From positions 1 to 37,032 of the forward strand of contig DSEO01000374.1 of assembly GCA_011056635.1 (NCBI GenBank): a DNA stretch of 37,032 nt. Direction: 5' to 3'. The notes below the pieces were generated by a model. The model made no database searches. It was not told where the DNA came from and saw only the letters and a program-made list of their open reading frames with translations. Both the position numbers and the translations under genes were made by a program. The DNA is from Bacteroides sp. Lineage in GTDB: Bacteria; Bacteroidota; Bacteroidia; Bacteroidales; GCA-2748055. Positions 1 to 9,683 of this stretch are shown here, piece after piece. How positions within the stretch are numbered: position 1 is the first letter of the stretch; every line of letters begins with the position of its first letter.

Positions 1-942
1 AACATGACAAGGAACGGAGAAGCAGCTGTGGTTCACGGAAAGGACCTGGAAGAAGAAAAAGACCTCTCTGAAACCGGGATTTTTGCCAGGGTGGATCCCT
101 CCCAGAAACTTGACATTGTCAGCCACTTTCAGCAGCAGGGTGAGATCGTGGGCATGACGGGCGACGGTGTCAACGATGCCCCGGCACTGAAAAAAGCGGA
201 TATCGGTATCGCCATGGGGAAAAGAGGGACCCAGGTGGCCCGCGACGTGGCAGACATGGTATTGATGGATGATGCATTTCCTTCCATTGTCAGGGCAGTG
301 GAACAGGGCCGGATCATTTTCGGGAACATCAAGAAATTCATCATTTACCAGCTTTCCTACCACCTTGCAGAGATCATCATCATTGCAGGGATCAGTTTTA
401 CCATGTGGCACCTTCCCCTGCTCCCGCTTCAGTTGCTGTTCCTGAATTTACTATCAGATGTGTTCCCGGCCCTGGCACTCGGCGTGGGCAGGGGCAGCAA
501 AAACATCATGGAAAAAAGTCCCAAGGATCCCAGGGAGCCCATTATCACGAAAAAGAACTGGCTGATAACAGGATTATACGGAGGGGTGATCAGTTTGTAT
601 GTCATCGCTGCCTATGTGTTTGCTTATCATGGTATGAAACTGTCACCCGAGATCTGCAACAATATTGCATTTTTTGCACTTGCATTCGGCCAGCTGCTGC
701 ATGTACTGGATATGAGAGAAGCCGATGAACCCATTTTTATAAACCAGGTCACACAAAATATATATATCTGGATGGCTCTGGGATTCTGTATTGCCATGCT
801 TCTCACCGGGTATTTCGTTCCATTGTTTAGCCATGCGCTCTCGTTCGTTCCACTGCCAGCCGCGGCCTGGGGACTGATCCTGGCGGGTGCGCTCTTACCG
901 CTGCTGACCAATCAAATCATTAAAATGATCTGGAAAATATAA
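1..942 (+). CDS. Cation-transporting P-type ATPase (P2-like), C-terminal part; gene begins upstream of the window
   Basis: Reading frame is open at base 1; contains GMTGDGVNDAPALKKADIGIAMG hinge motif and C-terminal TM block with LQLLFLNLLSDVFPALALGV. Confidence 0.9.
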   Translation, partial: NMTRNGEAAVVHGKDLEEEKDLSETGIFARVDPSQKLDIVSHFQQQGEIVGMTGDGVNDAPALKKADIGIAMGKRGTQVARDVADMVLMDDAFPSIVRAVEQGRIIFGNIKKFIIYQLSYHLAEIIIIAGISFTMWHLPLLPLQLLFLNLLSDVFPALALGVGRGSKNIMEKSPKDPREPIITKKNWLITGLYGGVISLYVIAAYVFAYHGMKLSPEICNNIAFFALAFGQLLHVLDMREADEPIFINQVTQNIYIWMALGFCIAMLLTGYFVPLFSHALSFVPLPAAAWGLILAGALLPLLTNQIIKMIWKI

Positions 943-951
943 ACTGACACG

Positions 952-3393
952 ATGCTAAAAAGTACAGAAATGAAAGAAACAGATGAATGGAAATTGCGGT
1001 ACAATGATTGGAATCCTGAAGAACAACCCCTTAGAGAGGCATTATGCACCCTGGGAAATGGCATAATTGCCACCAGGGGGGCTGCCGAGGAAGTTACCGA
1101 AAATGCATATAACTACCCGGGTACATACCTGGCCGGTGGATATAACCGTCTCACCTCCGATATCGCAGGAAAGAAGCTGGAGAATGAGGACCTGGTCAAC
1201 TGGCCCAACTGGTTATATCTTTCATTCAGGCATGAAGACGGACCATGGTTCGACCTGGAACAGCTGGAAGTGATCGAATACATGCAGGAACTGGATCTGA
1301 AGCAGGGAACGCTGCTGAGGAAGATGAAGTTCATGGACCGGCAGCAGCGGATTACATCGCTGATCAGCACCAGGGTTGTCAGCATGGGCGATCCCCATGA
1401 AGCGGGCATTGAATGGATACTGATCCCGGAAAACTGGTCGGGTTCCATCATAATCCGTTCAGGAATTGACGGAAGGGTAACCAATCATGGTGTGGAAAGA
1501 TACCGCGCCCTGGAAGGAAAACACCTTGAGATAGAAGATAAAGGACAGGAGAAGAAGCAGGGTGACTGTGGTGAGGACCCTGTGTATCTGTCGGCCAGAA
1601 CCATCCAGTCCGAGATAAAGCTATCCATCGCCTCCCGAACCATTGTCCTCAACAGGGAAAATGAAAGGATTGGAGCTTATCGTCAGGTTGACAAAAAAGA
1701 CTTTGCGGGGGAGGATATTACCGTGGCATGCGAAAAACTGATCCCTCTGAGGGTAAACAAACTGGTTTGCATGTATTCCTCCCGCGACTTTGCTATCAGC
1801 GATCCCCTTACGGAAACCCTGTCACATGTAAGACGCCTGGAACATTTCAGCGATCTTAAAAAAAGAAATGAAAAAGCATGGCAGGGGATCTGGGAGAAGA
1901 GTGACATTTTGATCGGAAATCAGCATACGGATGAAAATCAAATGATCCTCCGGCTTCATATTTTCCATCTTTATCAGACGGTATCCAGGAACAGCATCGG
2001 ATATGACGTGGGCGTCCCTTCCCGCGGATGGCACGGGGAAGCTTACAGGGGACATATATTCTGGGATGAAATCTATATCTTTCCGTACCTGATCCTTCAT
2101 AATCCGCAACTGGCGCGTTCCCTGCTGATGTACAGGTACCGGAGGCTGCCGAAAGCCAAAGAACAGGCAACCAGCAAAGGCTACAGGGGCAGTATGTTCC
2201 CCTGGCAGAGCGGTAGCAACGGACGGGAAGAGAGCCAGGTAATGCACCTGAATCCGGAATCCGGGAGGTGGATCCCTGACAATACGCACCTGCAGATCCA
2301 TATTACGGCAGCTATCTGTTTCAATGTCTGGCAGTATTACCAGAGTACCAATGACATCGAATTTCTCCTCACCTATGGAGCCGAGATCATTTTCCACAGT
2401 GCGCTTTTCTGGGGCTCTGTGGCAAAGCATAATCCAAAAAGAGACCGTTATGAGATCTGGGGGGTCGTGGGTCCCGATGAATATCATACACGGTACCCCG
2501 GGTCCGAAAGTCAGGGTCTGAATAACAATGCCTATACCAATTTTATGGCTGTGTGGGTCCTGCTGCGAGCTTTGGAGATCACGGAGATGGTGGATGATGA
2601 TACACTCCGAAGACTCCAGATCCGGGTCGGATTCGACGAAAGAGACATGGATCACTGGCGGGACATTTCCCTGAAGATGTTTATCCCCATCCAGAGCGAC
2701 GGTGTGATCATGCAGTTCGAAGGATTTGAAAAGCTGGAAGAGCTTGACTGGGAAAAATACCGGAAAGCGCACGGTGAAACCATGCGGCTGGACCGCATCC
2801 TTGAAACGGAGCATGACACGGTGAACCGTTACAGGGCATGCAAACAGGCAGATGTGCTGATGATCTTCTACCTGTTTTCCTCAGAGGAGATCATGGAAGT
2901 ACTTGGCAGACTCGGCTATGAATTCAGGGCCGGTCAGATCCCTGATAATATCGCGTACTACAAGAAGATCACATCCCATGGTTCCACCCTGAGCGAGGTA
3001 GTTCACTCCTGGGTGTACAGCAGATCCGACAGGAACAAGTCATGGGATATATTTTCCCGCGCACTTAAATTTGATATCGAGGACGTTCAGGGTGGCACCA
3101 CTTCCGAAGGGATCCATTTAGGCGCCATGGCCGGTACGGTGGACCTGGTGCTGAGGGGGTACTCCGGCATGGAGATCAGGGAAAATGTGCTCTGGTTCAA
3201 TCCCAGGCTTCCCGGGGAATTAAATTCCGTAACCTTCCATCTGCGTTATCGCAGCCACTGGATCAAAATGCATATTACGCACAAGAAGATCTGCATTGAC
3301 TTTGACAAAGGATGGGCCAATCCCGTGGAGATCGGGATCAAAGGGAAAAAATACACCTTTCAAAAGGACGATTATAAAGAATTTAAATTATAA
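952..3393 (+). CDS. Glycoside hydrolase family 65 protein (maltose/trehalose/kojibiose phosphorylase-like)
   Basis: 813 aa; GYRGSMFPWQSGSNGREES, VVGPDEYH (catalytic Glu) and GGTTSEGIHLGAMAGT motifs of GH65. Confidence 0.92.
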   Translation: MLKSTEMKETDEWKLRYNDWNPEEQPLREALCTLGNGIIATRGAAEEVTENAYNYPGTYLAGGYNRLTSDIAGKKLENEDLVNWPNWLYLSFRHEDGPWFDLEQLEVIEYMQELDLKQGTLLRKMKFMDRQQRITSLISTRVVSMGDPHEAGIEWILIPENWSGSIIIRSGIDGRVTNHGVERYRALEGKHLEIEDKGQEKKQGDCGEDPVYLSARTIQSEIKLSIASRTIVLNRENERIGAYRQVDKKDFAGEDITVACEKLIPLRVNKLVCMYSSRDFAISDPLTETLSHVRRLEHFSDLKKRNEKAWQGIWEKSDILIGNQHTDENQMILRLHIFHLYQTVSRNSIGYDVGVPSRGWHGEAYRGHIFWDEIYIFPYLILHNPQLARSLLMYRYRRLPKAKEQATSKGYRGSMFPWQSGSNGREESQVMHLNPESGRWIPDNTHLQIHITAAICFNVWQYYQSTNDIEFLLTYGAEIIFHSALFWGSVAKHNPKRDRYEIWGVVGPDEYHTRYPGSESQGLNNNAYTNFMAVWVLLRALEITEMVDDDTLRRLQIRVGFDERDMDHWRDISLKMFIPIQSDGVIMQFEGFEKLEELDWEKYRKAHGETMRLDRILETEHDTVNRYRACKQADVLMIFYLFSSEEIMEVLGRLGYEFRAGQIPDNIAYYKKITSHGSTLSEVVHSWVYSRSDRNKSWDIFSRALKFDIEDVQGGTTSEGIHLGAMAGTVDLVLRGYSGMEIRENVLWFNPRLPGELNSVTFHLRYRSHWIKMHITHKKICIDFDKGWANPVEIGIKGKKYTFQKDDYKEFKL

Positions 3394-3448
3394 TTAAGAA
3401 TAATTACATGCCCTGCAGTAACGATCCCTCCGGACGGGCCACTGCCTG

Positions 3449-6400
3449 CTACCAGCCACCGCCTGAGATAAAGATCCCGAACCGGCCGTATCCCTTGTCC
3501 TTTTTCTGCAGGGGAAATGCATAGTATGGTTCCAGGATAATGGCCCCCAGCAGGTTGATCCTGAGCGATGCCCCAACGCTGAAAATGGGAATATTTTCTT
3601 CCCCGGCCGGATCGAATGAAAAGCCGATGTTATCGAAACGGTGCCAGGCCAGTCCCCCGTCCGCAAACAGGACAAGATCGGAGTAAACGTATCGCAACTT
3701 GATCAGGGAAAGCCTCCTGAGTCCGGTAAAAGGGATTCTTAGTTCAGCCCCTGCAAGCAGCATTTTGCTCCCGGTGATCTGGTTCACACCCAGGCATGAA
3801 TTGTCCGGACACCTGTTCCGGGCAAGGGAGTTATAGTTGTAACCCCTCACATAATAGGGATACCCCAGAAAAACATTGTTATAGTCATCCGCATCCTGTC
3901 CGTATTGCCCGAAATGCGTCACCCGGAATGCCAGTCCCACCGGTTTAAAGAAAAAGTAACGCCTGTAGTCAGCGATAATACCCCAGTACCTGCTCGCCCC
4001 TTCGGTTCTCCCCACCTGGAAACGGTACCTGTATCCCCTGAGAGGGGAGGTAAGGCCAAAATAGGCGTTGTCGCCCACATAGGCCAGGTATGCACTGTAA
4101 AGATTGATGGATTCCGGTGCATCGAGCTGGGTCCGGTTCTCACCCAGGTAGTAAGTACCTCCATACGCATAGTAATAGTTCACTGAATCCAGCCTGAAGC
4201 TGTACAGGCTTGCACTGGCCCCGGCCTCGAACCGCAGTTGTTTGGACAGGGGAAAGATCGCAAAACCGCTCAGCTGATCCTGGAAGATACGTTGTTCCAT
4301 CTGGACCAGTGTTGTCAGGGGAACGGAATCCCCTTCGATCACTCCCACATCATCGGTGAGAAAAGAACGTATATACAGATACGGGATGTGGCTGAAGGAA
4401 GCGCCCCAGTTCAAACGGTTTTTCTGGTTCAGATAGACCAGCTGTCCCCCGGCATCGATGATCCTCCCGTTCACACGGGCCGCTGCAAATAACTGGTTCC
4501 GCTTCAGCATATCACTGAACAGGAAACTTACACCACCTGCTGCGGCGGTATTGGTCTGATCGTATCCCACCCCCACCCCTACACTGCTGACAGCCTCCAG
4601 GCCAAATTTACCCGAATAGGGTTCCTCCCTGAATTCCGATTCATTCACGAGGGGGAAGCGGGACAGGTTCACATCCACCACCGTGGGCATATTCCGCCAT
4701 CCGGCAGGAGCCAGTTCGGCAGCAGACAGGTCTGTCCGGGATCTGTCCACCTGCTCCCGCATAAAATCCTCCGGTGTAGCCTGATAGATCGAATACCCCT
4801 TTTTCTCGTAGCGTACGTAGGTTATCAGGCTGGAGTCGCGGGCAACGCTCAGGGCCGGGGTAAGCTCCGAGATACTGCTCACCCCCGTTTTAAAATCAGA
4901 CAGCCGGTAGAGTTCGTCGCTGCTGATGTCATATTCATACAGGTTCCGGACACCGTCGGCGTTGGATATGAAATAGATGCCCGTTCCTTCGGACGTAAAC
5001 TGGGGACTGTAAATATCCGCACCGTCCAGCAGGGGAAAAACCTTTACAGCACCGGTCTCCATAGCGTATTCACAGAGCCTGTATTTTCCAAAGGTCAGGA
5101 TCCCGGGATCGGTATCACCGCCCCTGTCGCTAATAAAAATCAGCCGGCTTCCATCGTTTGACCATGCAGGGTGCTGGTCCGAATAATAATCATCGGTGAG
5201 CTGCTCCAGTTGCCCGGTTTCCAGGTGGTATACATAAATATCGCTCTGTCCGTTCTTTAAACCCGCCAGCAGGATTGATTTTCCATCGGGCGACCAGCTG
5301 GGGTTGTCGAAATAATCCAGGTCATCGATGGAGATGGTCTGCCGGGGCATCCGCTCATCGATCCCGTAAATCACCAGTTTCTTCCTGCCCCCGGAAAAAA
5401 GGGTGAATGCGTATTTTTTACTGTCGGGCGACCAGGTGCCCGTGGACTCAGTAAAACTGTAATTGTCAATATGGGTATCCCGCACATCCCGGGTCAGTCT
5501 CCTGATAATTCTTTTCTGATCCAATTCGGCCAGGTAAAAATCGATGGTGATCACATCCCGGTCCGCCAGGAAGATCACATACCTGCCATCGGGACTGATG
5601 GAAGGGGACATGTTGATCGCTTCCGGGGATCCAAACAGCTTCTCCCCAACCGCTTCCCCCGACCGCTGTGCGATGTGGGGCGTATGGGTACGCTTCAGTT
5701 GCTGCTCCCAGAGGATGGAGAGGGTATCCGTATCGAATCCGAACAGGCTGTCCACCGCTCTTTCGTACCCTGCCTGACCGCTGGCGAGCAGGAGGGGCTT
5801 GATCATGCGGTCCCCCCACCCGGATGCGATGAACGCCCAGAAGGCATGCCCGTAACGGTAAGGAAAATATTTGTCGGGCCTGCGTGTCAATTCCTTGAGT
5901 GTGGGAATGTCATCTTCTATGATCGCATCCCTCATCCACATGGCAGTGTGGGGATCCCGGGTGCCAATGGACATGTATTCGGCAAGGCCTTCTATCATCC
6001 ACAGCGGAATACTGCTGATGGATTCGAAGTTCAGGCTGTCTGTATTCTTGAACATATGATACTGAAACACATGCACCAGCTCATGACCCAGCACATGATT
6101 GGTCTCCGCATTGGACTTCCTGATGGGCATGACCACCCGGTTCCTGAGTCCTTCCGTTACTCCCCCGGTCCCCACCCCGATCAGGCTGGAGATGACTGTT
6201 GTCTGCTGGAATTCGGCATGGTTGTTATACAGGATGATGGGACTGCGCTGTTGGAAGGTATCCAGCAGGACGGCCTGGTGCCTTTTGTACCAACGCTCGG
6301 CAAGCTGCGCAAAATCCCGGATCTTTTCCTCGTTATCCAGGTAGTGATAGATCTGAAAATGGGGCGTGCTGTATATTCTGAACGGAAACGTTTCGTAATT

Positions 6401-6520
6401 GACCTTGTTCCTTCCGAAATATTGTCCCCATAACTGCTGTAGCGGACACAATAACAGCAGTGCGATCCATATCCGGACCCTGATGCCCGATGACAATTTT
6501 CCGGTGTTCCGTGGTTTCAT
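3449..6520 (-). CDS. Secreted/outer-membrane protein: HExxH gluzincin-like peptidase domain + TolB/PD40 beta-propeller + BamA/surface-antigen-like barrel
   Basis: Signal peptide (IALLLLCPLQQLWGQ); HELVH...EGLAEY; repeated SPDGRYVIF / SPDGKSILL / SNDGSRLIF blades; C-terminal alternating amphipathic strands ending in a terminal aromatic (GGGW). Confidence 0.85.
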   Translation of the reverse strand: MKPRNTGKLSSGIRVRIWIALLLLCPLQQLWGQYFGRNKVNYETFPFRIYSTPHFQIYHYLDNEEKIRDFAQLAERWYKRHQAVLLDTFQQRSPIILYNNHAEFQQTTVISSLIGVGTGGVTEGLRNRVVMPIRKSNAETNHVLGHELVHVFQYHMFKNTDSLNFESISSIPLWMIEGLAEYMSIGTRDPHTAMWMRDAIIEDDIPTLKELTRRPDKYFPYRYGHAFWAFIASGWGDRMIKPLLLASGQAGYERAVDSLFGFDTDTLSILWEQQLKRTHTPHIAQRSGEAVGEKLFGSPEAINMSPSISPDGRYVIFLADRDVITIDFYLAELDQKRIIRRLTRDVRDTHIDNYSFTESTGTWSPDSKKYAFTLFSGGRKKLVIYGIDERMPRQTISIDDLDYFDNPSWSPDGKSILLAGLKNGQSDIYVYHLETGQLEQLTDDYYSDQHPAWSNDGSRLIFISDRGGDTDPGILTFGKYRLCEYAMETGAVKVFPLLDGADIYSPQFTSEGTGIYFISNADGVRNLYEYDISSDELYRLSDFKTGVSSISELTPALSVARDSSLITYVRYEKKGYSIYQATPEDFMREQVDRSRTDLSAAELAPAGWRNMPTVVDVNLSRFPLVNESEFREEPYSGKFGLEAVSSVGVGVGYDQTNTAAAGGVSFLFSDMLKRNQLFAAARVNGRIIDAGGQLVYLNQKNRLNWGASFSHIPYLYIRSFLTDDVGVIEGDSVPLTTLVQMEQRIFQDQLSGFAIFPLSKQLRFEAGASASLYSFRLDSVNYYYAYGGTYYLGENRTQLDAPESINLYSAYLAYVGDNAYFGLTSPLRGYRYRFQVGRTEGASRYWGIIADYRRYFFFKPVGLAFRVTHFGQYGQDADDYNNVFLGYPYYVRGYNYNSLARNRCPDNSCLGVNQITGSKMLLAGAELRIPFTGLRRLSLIKLRYVYSDLVLFADGGLAWHRFDNIGFSFDPAGEENIPIFSVGASLRINLLGAIILEPYYAFPLQKKDKGYGRFGIFISGGGW

Positions 6521-6738
6521 GGTTTTAGGTTTTCATCAAATATCAAATGAAATCCGGGTACCGTTTTTCTGACAGGTCGGTACCCATTTTTATCCGTACC
6601 CGATAAAAAAATCATGCCATATACCGCTTCATCGGAATGATATTGATACTGAAAAAACGCATACAATTTTTAAGCCAACACGGGTAATCAGTGACAAAAA
6701 TTTCCATCTGCATGCGTTTGCAGGATGATTGATTCTCG

Positions 6739-6796
6739 CCGAAGTAGAACTTCGGGGAACCGAGCCTGCGAGCTCGGCGCAGCCAATGTGCTAGCG
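6739..6796. repeat. Three back-to-back hairpins (palindromic element) upstream of the nicotinamidase gene
   Basis: CCGAAGT-AGA-ACTTCGG (6739-6755), CCGAGC-CTGCGA-GCTCGG (6760-6777), CGCAGC-CAATGT-GCT(A)GCG (6778-6796). Confidence 0.7.
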
Positions 6797-6827
6797 GGAT
6801 TCAGGCAGTGGGTTGCAAAATACTGCG

Positions 6828-6835
6828 TATATTTG
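6828..6835 (+). promoter_or_regulatory. Candidate Bacteroidetes -7 promoter element (TATATTTG) for pncA
   Basis: Matches TAnnTTTG 11 bp upstream of the ATG at 6846; no well-spaced -33 TTG seen. Confidence 0.4.
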
Positions 6836-6845
6836 CACAAAAACC

Positions 6846-7475
6846 ATGAATGCACTGCTATTGATCGATATTCAGAAGGATTTTCTGCCGGGGGGGTCTC
6901 TGGAAGTTCCGGAGGGTGATAAAATTATTCCGGTCGTGAATGAAATACAGGAGTATTTTGACATCGTTGTGGCTACGCAGGACTGGCACCCGGAAGATCA
7001 CGGAAGCTTCGCGTCCAACCACCCCGGTAAAAAACCCGGGGATAAGGTCGCCCTGGATGGCGTGGAACAGATCCTGTGGCCCGACCATTGCATACAACAG
7101 TCGGAAGGAGCTGAATTTGCCGACGATCTGAACATGGAAAGAGTGCAGAATATCATCAAAAAAGGCACCGATCCTGACATAGATAGCTACAGCGGATTCT
7201 TCGACAACAAGCACAGGCGCGCCACCGGATTGCATGAATATCTCAGGGAAAAAGACGTGGATACCGTCACCATTGTAGGGCTGGCGGCCGATGTATGCGT
7301 GCGCTACACAGCTCTGGATGCGATGGAGCTGGGATACAAGGTTTTCCTGGTCAGGAATGCTACCCGGGCAGTCGACGGAGATGAAGCACTGGAGAACACC
7401 CTCCGGGAGCTCAGAAAAGAAGGAGCTGGCGTGGTCGATTCATCGGGAATAAAAGATATATTGATAGATTCCTGA
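6846..7475 (+). CDS. pncA: Nicotinamidase (isochorismatase family)
   Basis: MNALLLIDIQKDFLPGGSL; DWHPEDH metal site; catalytic K (KKGTD) and C (AADVCV). Start set at ATG 6846 rather than the upstream in-frame ATG at 6813. Confidence 0.93.
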   Translation: MNALLLIDIQKDFLPGGSLEVPEGDKIIPVVNEIQEYFDIVVATQDWHPEDHGSFASNHPGKKPGDKVALDGVEQILWPDHCIQQSEGAEFADDLNMERVQNIIKKGTDPDIDSYSGFFDNKHRRATGLHEYLREKDVDTVTIVGLAADVCVRYTALDAMELGYKVFLVRNATRAVDGDEALENTLRELRKEGAGVVDSSGIKDILIDS

Positions 7476-7529
7476 ATCCCTCATCCACCTTCAACCTGAC
7501 TGTTTCCTGATACAGTTAAACAAAAGCTG

Positions 7530-7679
7530 ATGAAAATCGACAATGACCGGGTACCTGCGCTGGGACTGGGAACCTGGAACCTGAACGGGAATAAGTGTAT
7601 TGAAACAGTGTCAGAAACCATTGGTGTGCTTATTTTCTCTGTAACAGTTTTTTTAATGCACTCCAGGGACGGGTGCTGA
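7530..7679 (+). pseudogene. N-terminal remnant of an aldo/keto reductase
   Basis: Frame from ATG 7530 reads MKIDNDRVPALGLGTWNLNGNKCIETVSETIGV..., the typical AKR N-terminus (PALGLGTW), then loses similarity and stops at 7677-7679 inside the polX 3' end. Confidence 0.6.
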
Positions 7680-9348
7680 TGACATCCTCTTTTTCCAGCC
7701 AGCCACGTCTGGCCTGGTCCACGCCGTACCGCATGTTATTGAGATGATCCAGGGTATGTGCATCTGTGGAGATGGATAGCCTGAGGCCCAGTTCCCCGGC
7801 CATCCTGATATGTTCATCATTCAGATCGAGCCGGTCGGGTGCTGCATTGATCTCCAGGAAACATCCCCGGTTGGCCGCTTCCTTCATGATCTTTTCCATG
7901 TCGATCTCGTAGGCCCTTCTTTCCTGGATAATCCTTCCGGTGGGATGGGCCAGGATGTTGAAATATGGGTTTTCCATAGCCCTGAGGATCCTGGAGGTCT
8001 GCTTTTTCCGGGAGAGGTTCCGGTGGTAATGAACCGAACATACCACCAGGTCAAGTTCCTTCAATATGTCGTCGGACAAGTCCAGGGATCCGTCCTCCAG
8101 GATATCGACCTCGATGGATTTCAGGATCCTGAACTCCTTCATGTCCCGGTTCAGCTTATTGATTTTTTCCACCTGTGCGGCCAGCCTTTTGTCGTCCAGT
8201 CCGTCTGCCATGGCCACCCTTTTGGAATGGTCGCTGATGGCAACGTATTCATAACCTTTCTTCCGGGCGGCTTCCACCATCTCTTCCAGCGAATACCTCC
8301 CATCGGTGTCACTGGTATGGGTATGCAGGTCGCCCCGTATATCTTCCAGGGTGATCAACCGGGGGAGCCTGTTTCCCCGGGCAGCCTCAAATTCTCCCCG
8401 GTCCTCTCTCAGCTCCGGTTCGATGTAACGAAGTTCCAGCTTTTCATACATCGCTTTTTCGGTCCTGGAAGCCAGGCGTTTTTTTCCCTGGAAGATCCCG
8501 TACTCGTTGAGCTTGTAATCTTTCTCCCGGGCAATCTTCCGCAGGGCAATGCTGTGGGCTTTGGATCCTGTAAAATAGAGTAATGCTGATCCCCAGGACT
8601 GCTTTTTCACAATCCGGAGATCCACCTGGAGTCCTGAATTCAATACCACGGACGATCGTGATTCGCCTTTTGAAAGGACTTCACGAATCTCCTCAAAACT
8701 GACAAAATGCTCCATCATTTGCCCGGGATCTTCTGCAGTGACAAGAATATCAATATCTCCAACGGTCTCCTTCCTTCTCCGGTAACTCCCGGCAATGGTC
8801 ATCTGATCCACCTTTTTTTCAAGGTGATCCAGCAGGGAAGAGATCAGTTCATCCACCTCTGCCAGCAGGAACCGGTCCGGCTTGTCCTCCTTTTTAAACT
8901 CCTCTATTCCCTTCAGGATCTTTGCACTGGTCTTTTCACCAAATCCCTTGAGTTTTTCAATCTCACCTTCACGGGCAACCCTTTCCAGGTCATCAATGGA
9001 TGTAATGTTCAGTGCATCATGAAGCATTTTTGTCCGCTGAGGTCCCACCTGTTCAAGTCTGAGTACGTCCAGCAGGGACCGGGGGATCTCTTCCCTCAGG
9101 TCTTCCAGCTGCCGAAGCTTTCCGGTCTCCGTAATTTCCATGATCTTTTTTGCCATGCTTTCGCCGATCCCCGGCAGTTCCTTCAGTTTTTCCCGATCAT
9201 CTCCCAGCCGGGAGAGGCTTTCTGACATTCCGGCTACCACACGGGATGCCTTCCTGTAAGAGCGGACCCTGAACTGGTCCTCTCCCTTGATGTCCAGCAA
9301 ATCTGCCAGCTCACCCAGGATCGATGCTATTTCCTTGTTATGAACCAT
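7630..9348 (-). CDS. polX: DNA polymerase/3'-5' exonuclease PolX (Pol X nucleotidyltransferase + HhH + PHP domain)
   Basis: HhH (LPGIGESMAKKIMEI), GSYRRRKETVGDIDILVT, PHP motifs DLHTHTSDTDG / ISDHS / SISTDAH. Start set at MVHNKEIASILGELADLL (9348); upstream frame extension is an unrelated remnant. Confidence 0.93.
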   Translation of the reverse strand: MVHNKEIASILGELADLLDIKGEDQFRVRSYRKASRVVAGMSESLSRLGDDREKLKELPGIGESMAKKIMEITETGKLRQLEDLREEIPRSLLDVLRLEQVGPQRTKMLHDALNITSIDDLERVAREGEIEKLKGFGEKTSAKILKGIEEFKKEDKPDRFLLAEVDELISSLLDHLEKKVDQMTIAGSYRRRKETVGDIDILVTAEDPGQMMEHFVSFEEIREVLSKGESRSSVVLNSGLQVDLRIVKKQSWGSALLYFTGSKAHSIALRKIAREKDYKLNEYGIFQGKKRLASRTEKAMYEKLELRYIEPELREDRGEFEAARGNRLPRLITLEDIRGDLHTHTSDTDGRYSLEEMVEAARKKGYEYVAISDHSKRVAMADGLDDKRLAAQVEKINKLNRDMKEFRILKSIEVDILEDGSLDLSDDILKELDLVVCSVHYHRNLSRKKQTSRILRAMENPYFNILAHPTGRIIQERRAYEIDMEKIMKEAANRGCFLEINAAPDRLDLNDEHIRMAGELGLRLSISTDAHTLDHLNNMRYGVDQARRGWLEKEDVISTRPWSALKKLLQRK

Positions 9349-9375
9349 GACACACTGGAATGGGGATAATTTACT

Positions 9376-9417
9376 GGTATATCCCCCGTCGATCAACAGT
9401 TCACTGCCTGTGACAAA
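9376..9417 (-). pseudogene. C-terminal remnant of a short-chain dehydrogenase/reductase
   Basis: In the in-frame extension upstream of polX: FVTGSELLIDGGYT, the hallmark C-terminal SDR motif, with no recognisable SDR body upstream. Confidence 0.5.
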
Positions 9418-9683
9418 TTTGAACGCTTTCCCGCAAAATCCAGGTGCCATATTCGTTCCAAAATCTTTCCTTCCCTTCGCGCATCTCCATAAAAGTATCG
9501 ATAGGCCTGCCAATGGTGGACTGAGAAGCAATCTGCGGGCAGCGGGCAGGGGCACCTCCGGAATGCCCCTCCCGGTGAGATGTGGCTTTTTTTCACAGAT
9601 TTTGAGGATTAATTCCCCAGTTGTCTCTCCCGGTTATGGTTAACTTTTGTTAGCTTATCGGATGTCACTAAAACCTTAAGACC

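Noticed and set aside
1822-2814. 330-aa minus-strand ORF within the GH65 gene
   Set aside because: Antisense shadow ORF; GH65 on the plus strand is well supported.
5471-6433. 320-aa plus-strand ORF antisense to the peptidase/propeller gene
   Set aside because: Shadow ORF; low-complexity composition and no recognisable motif, while the opposite strand has clear protein domains.
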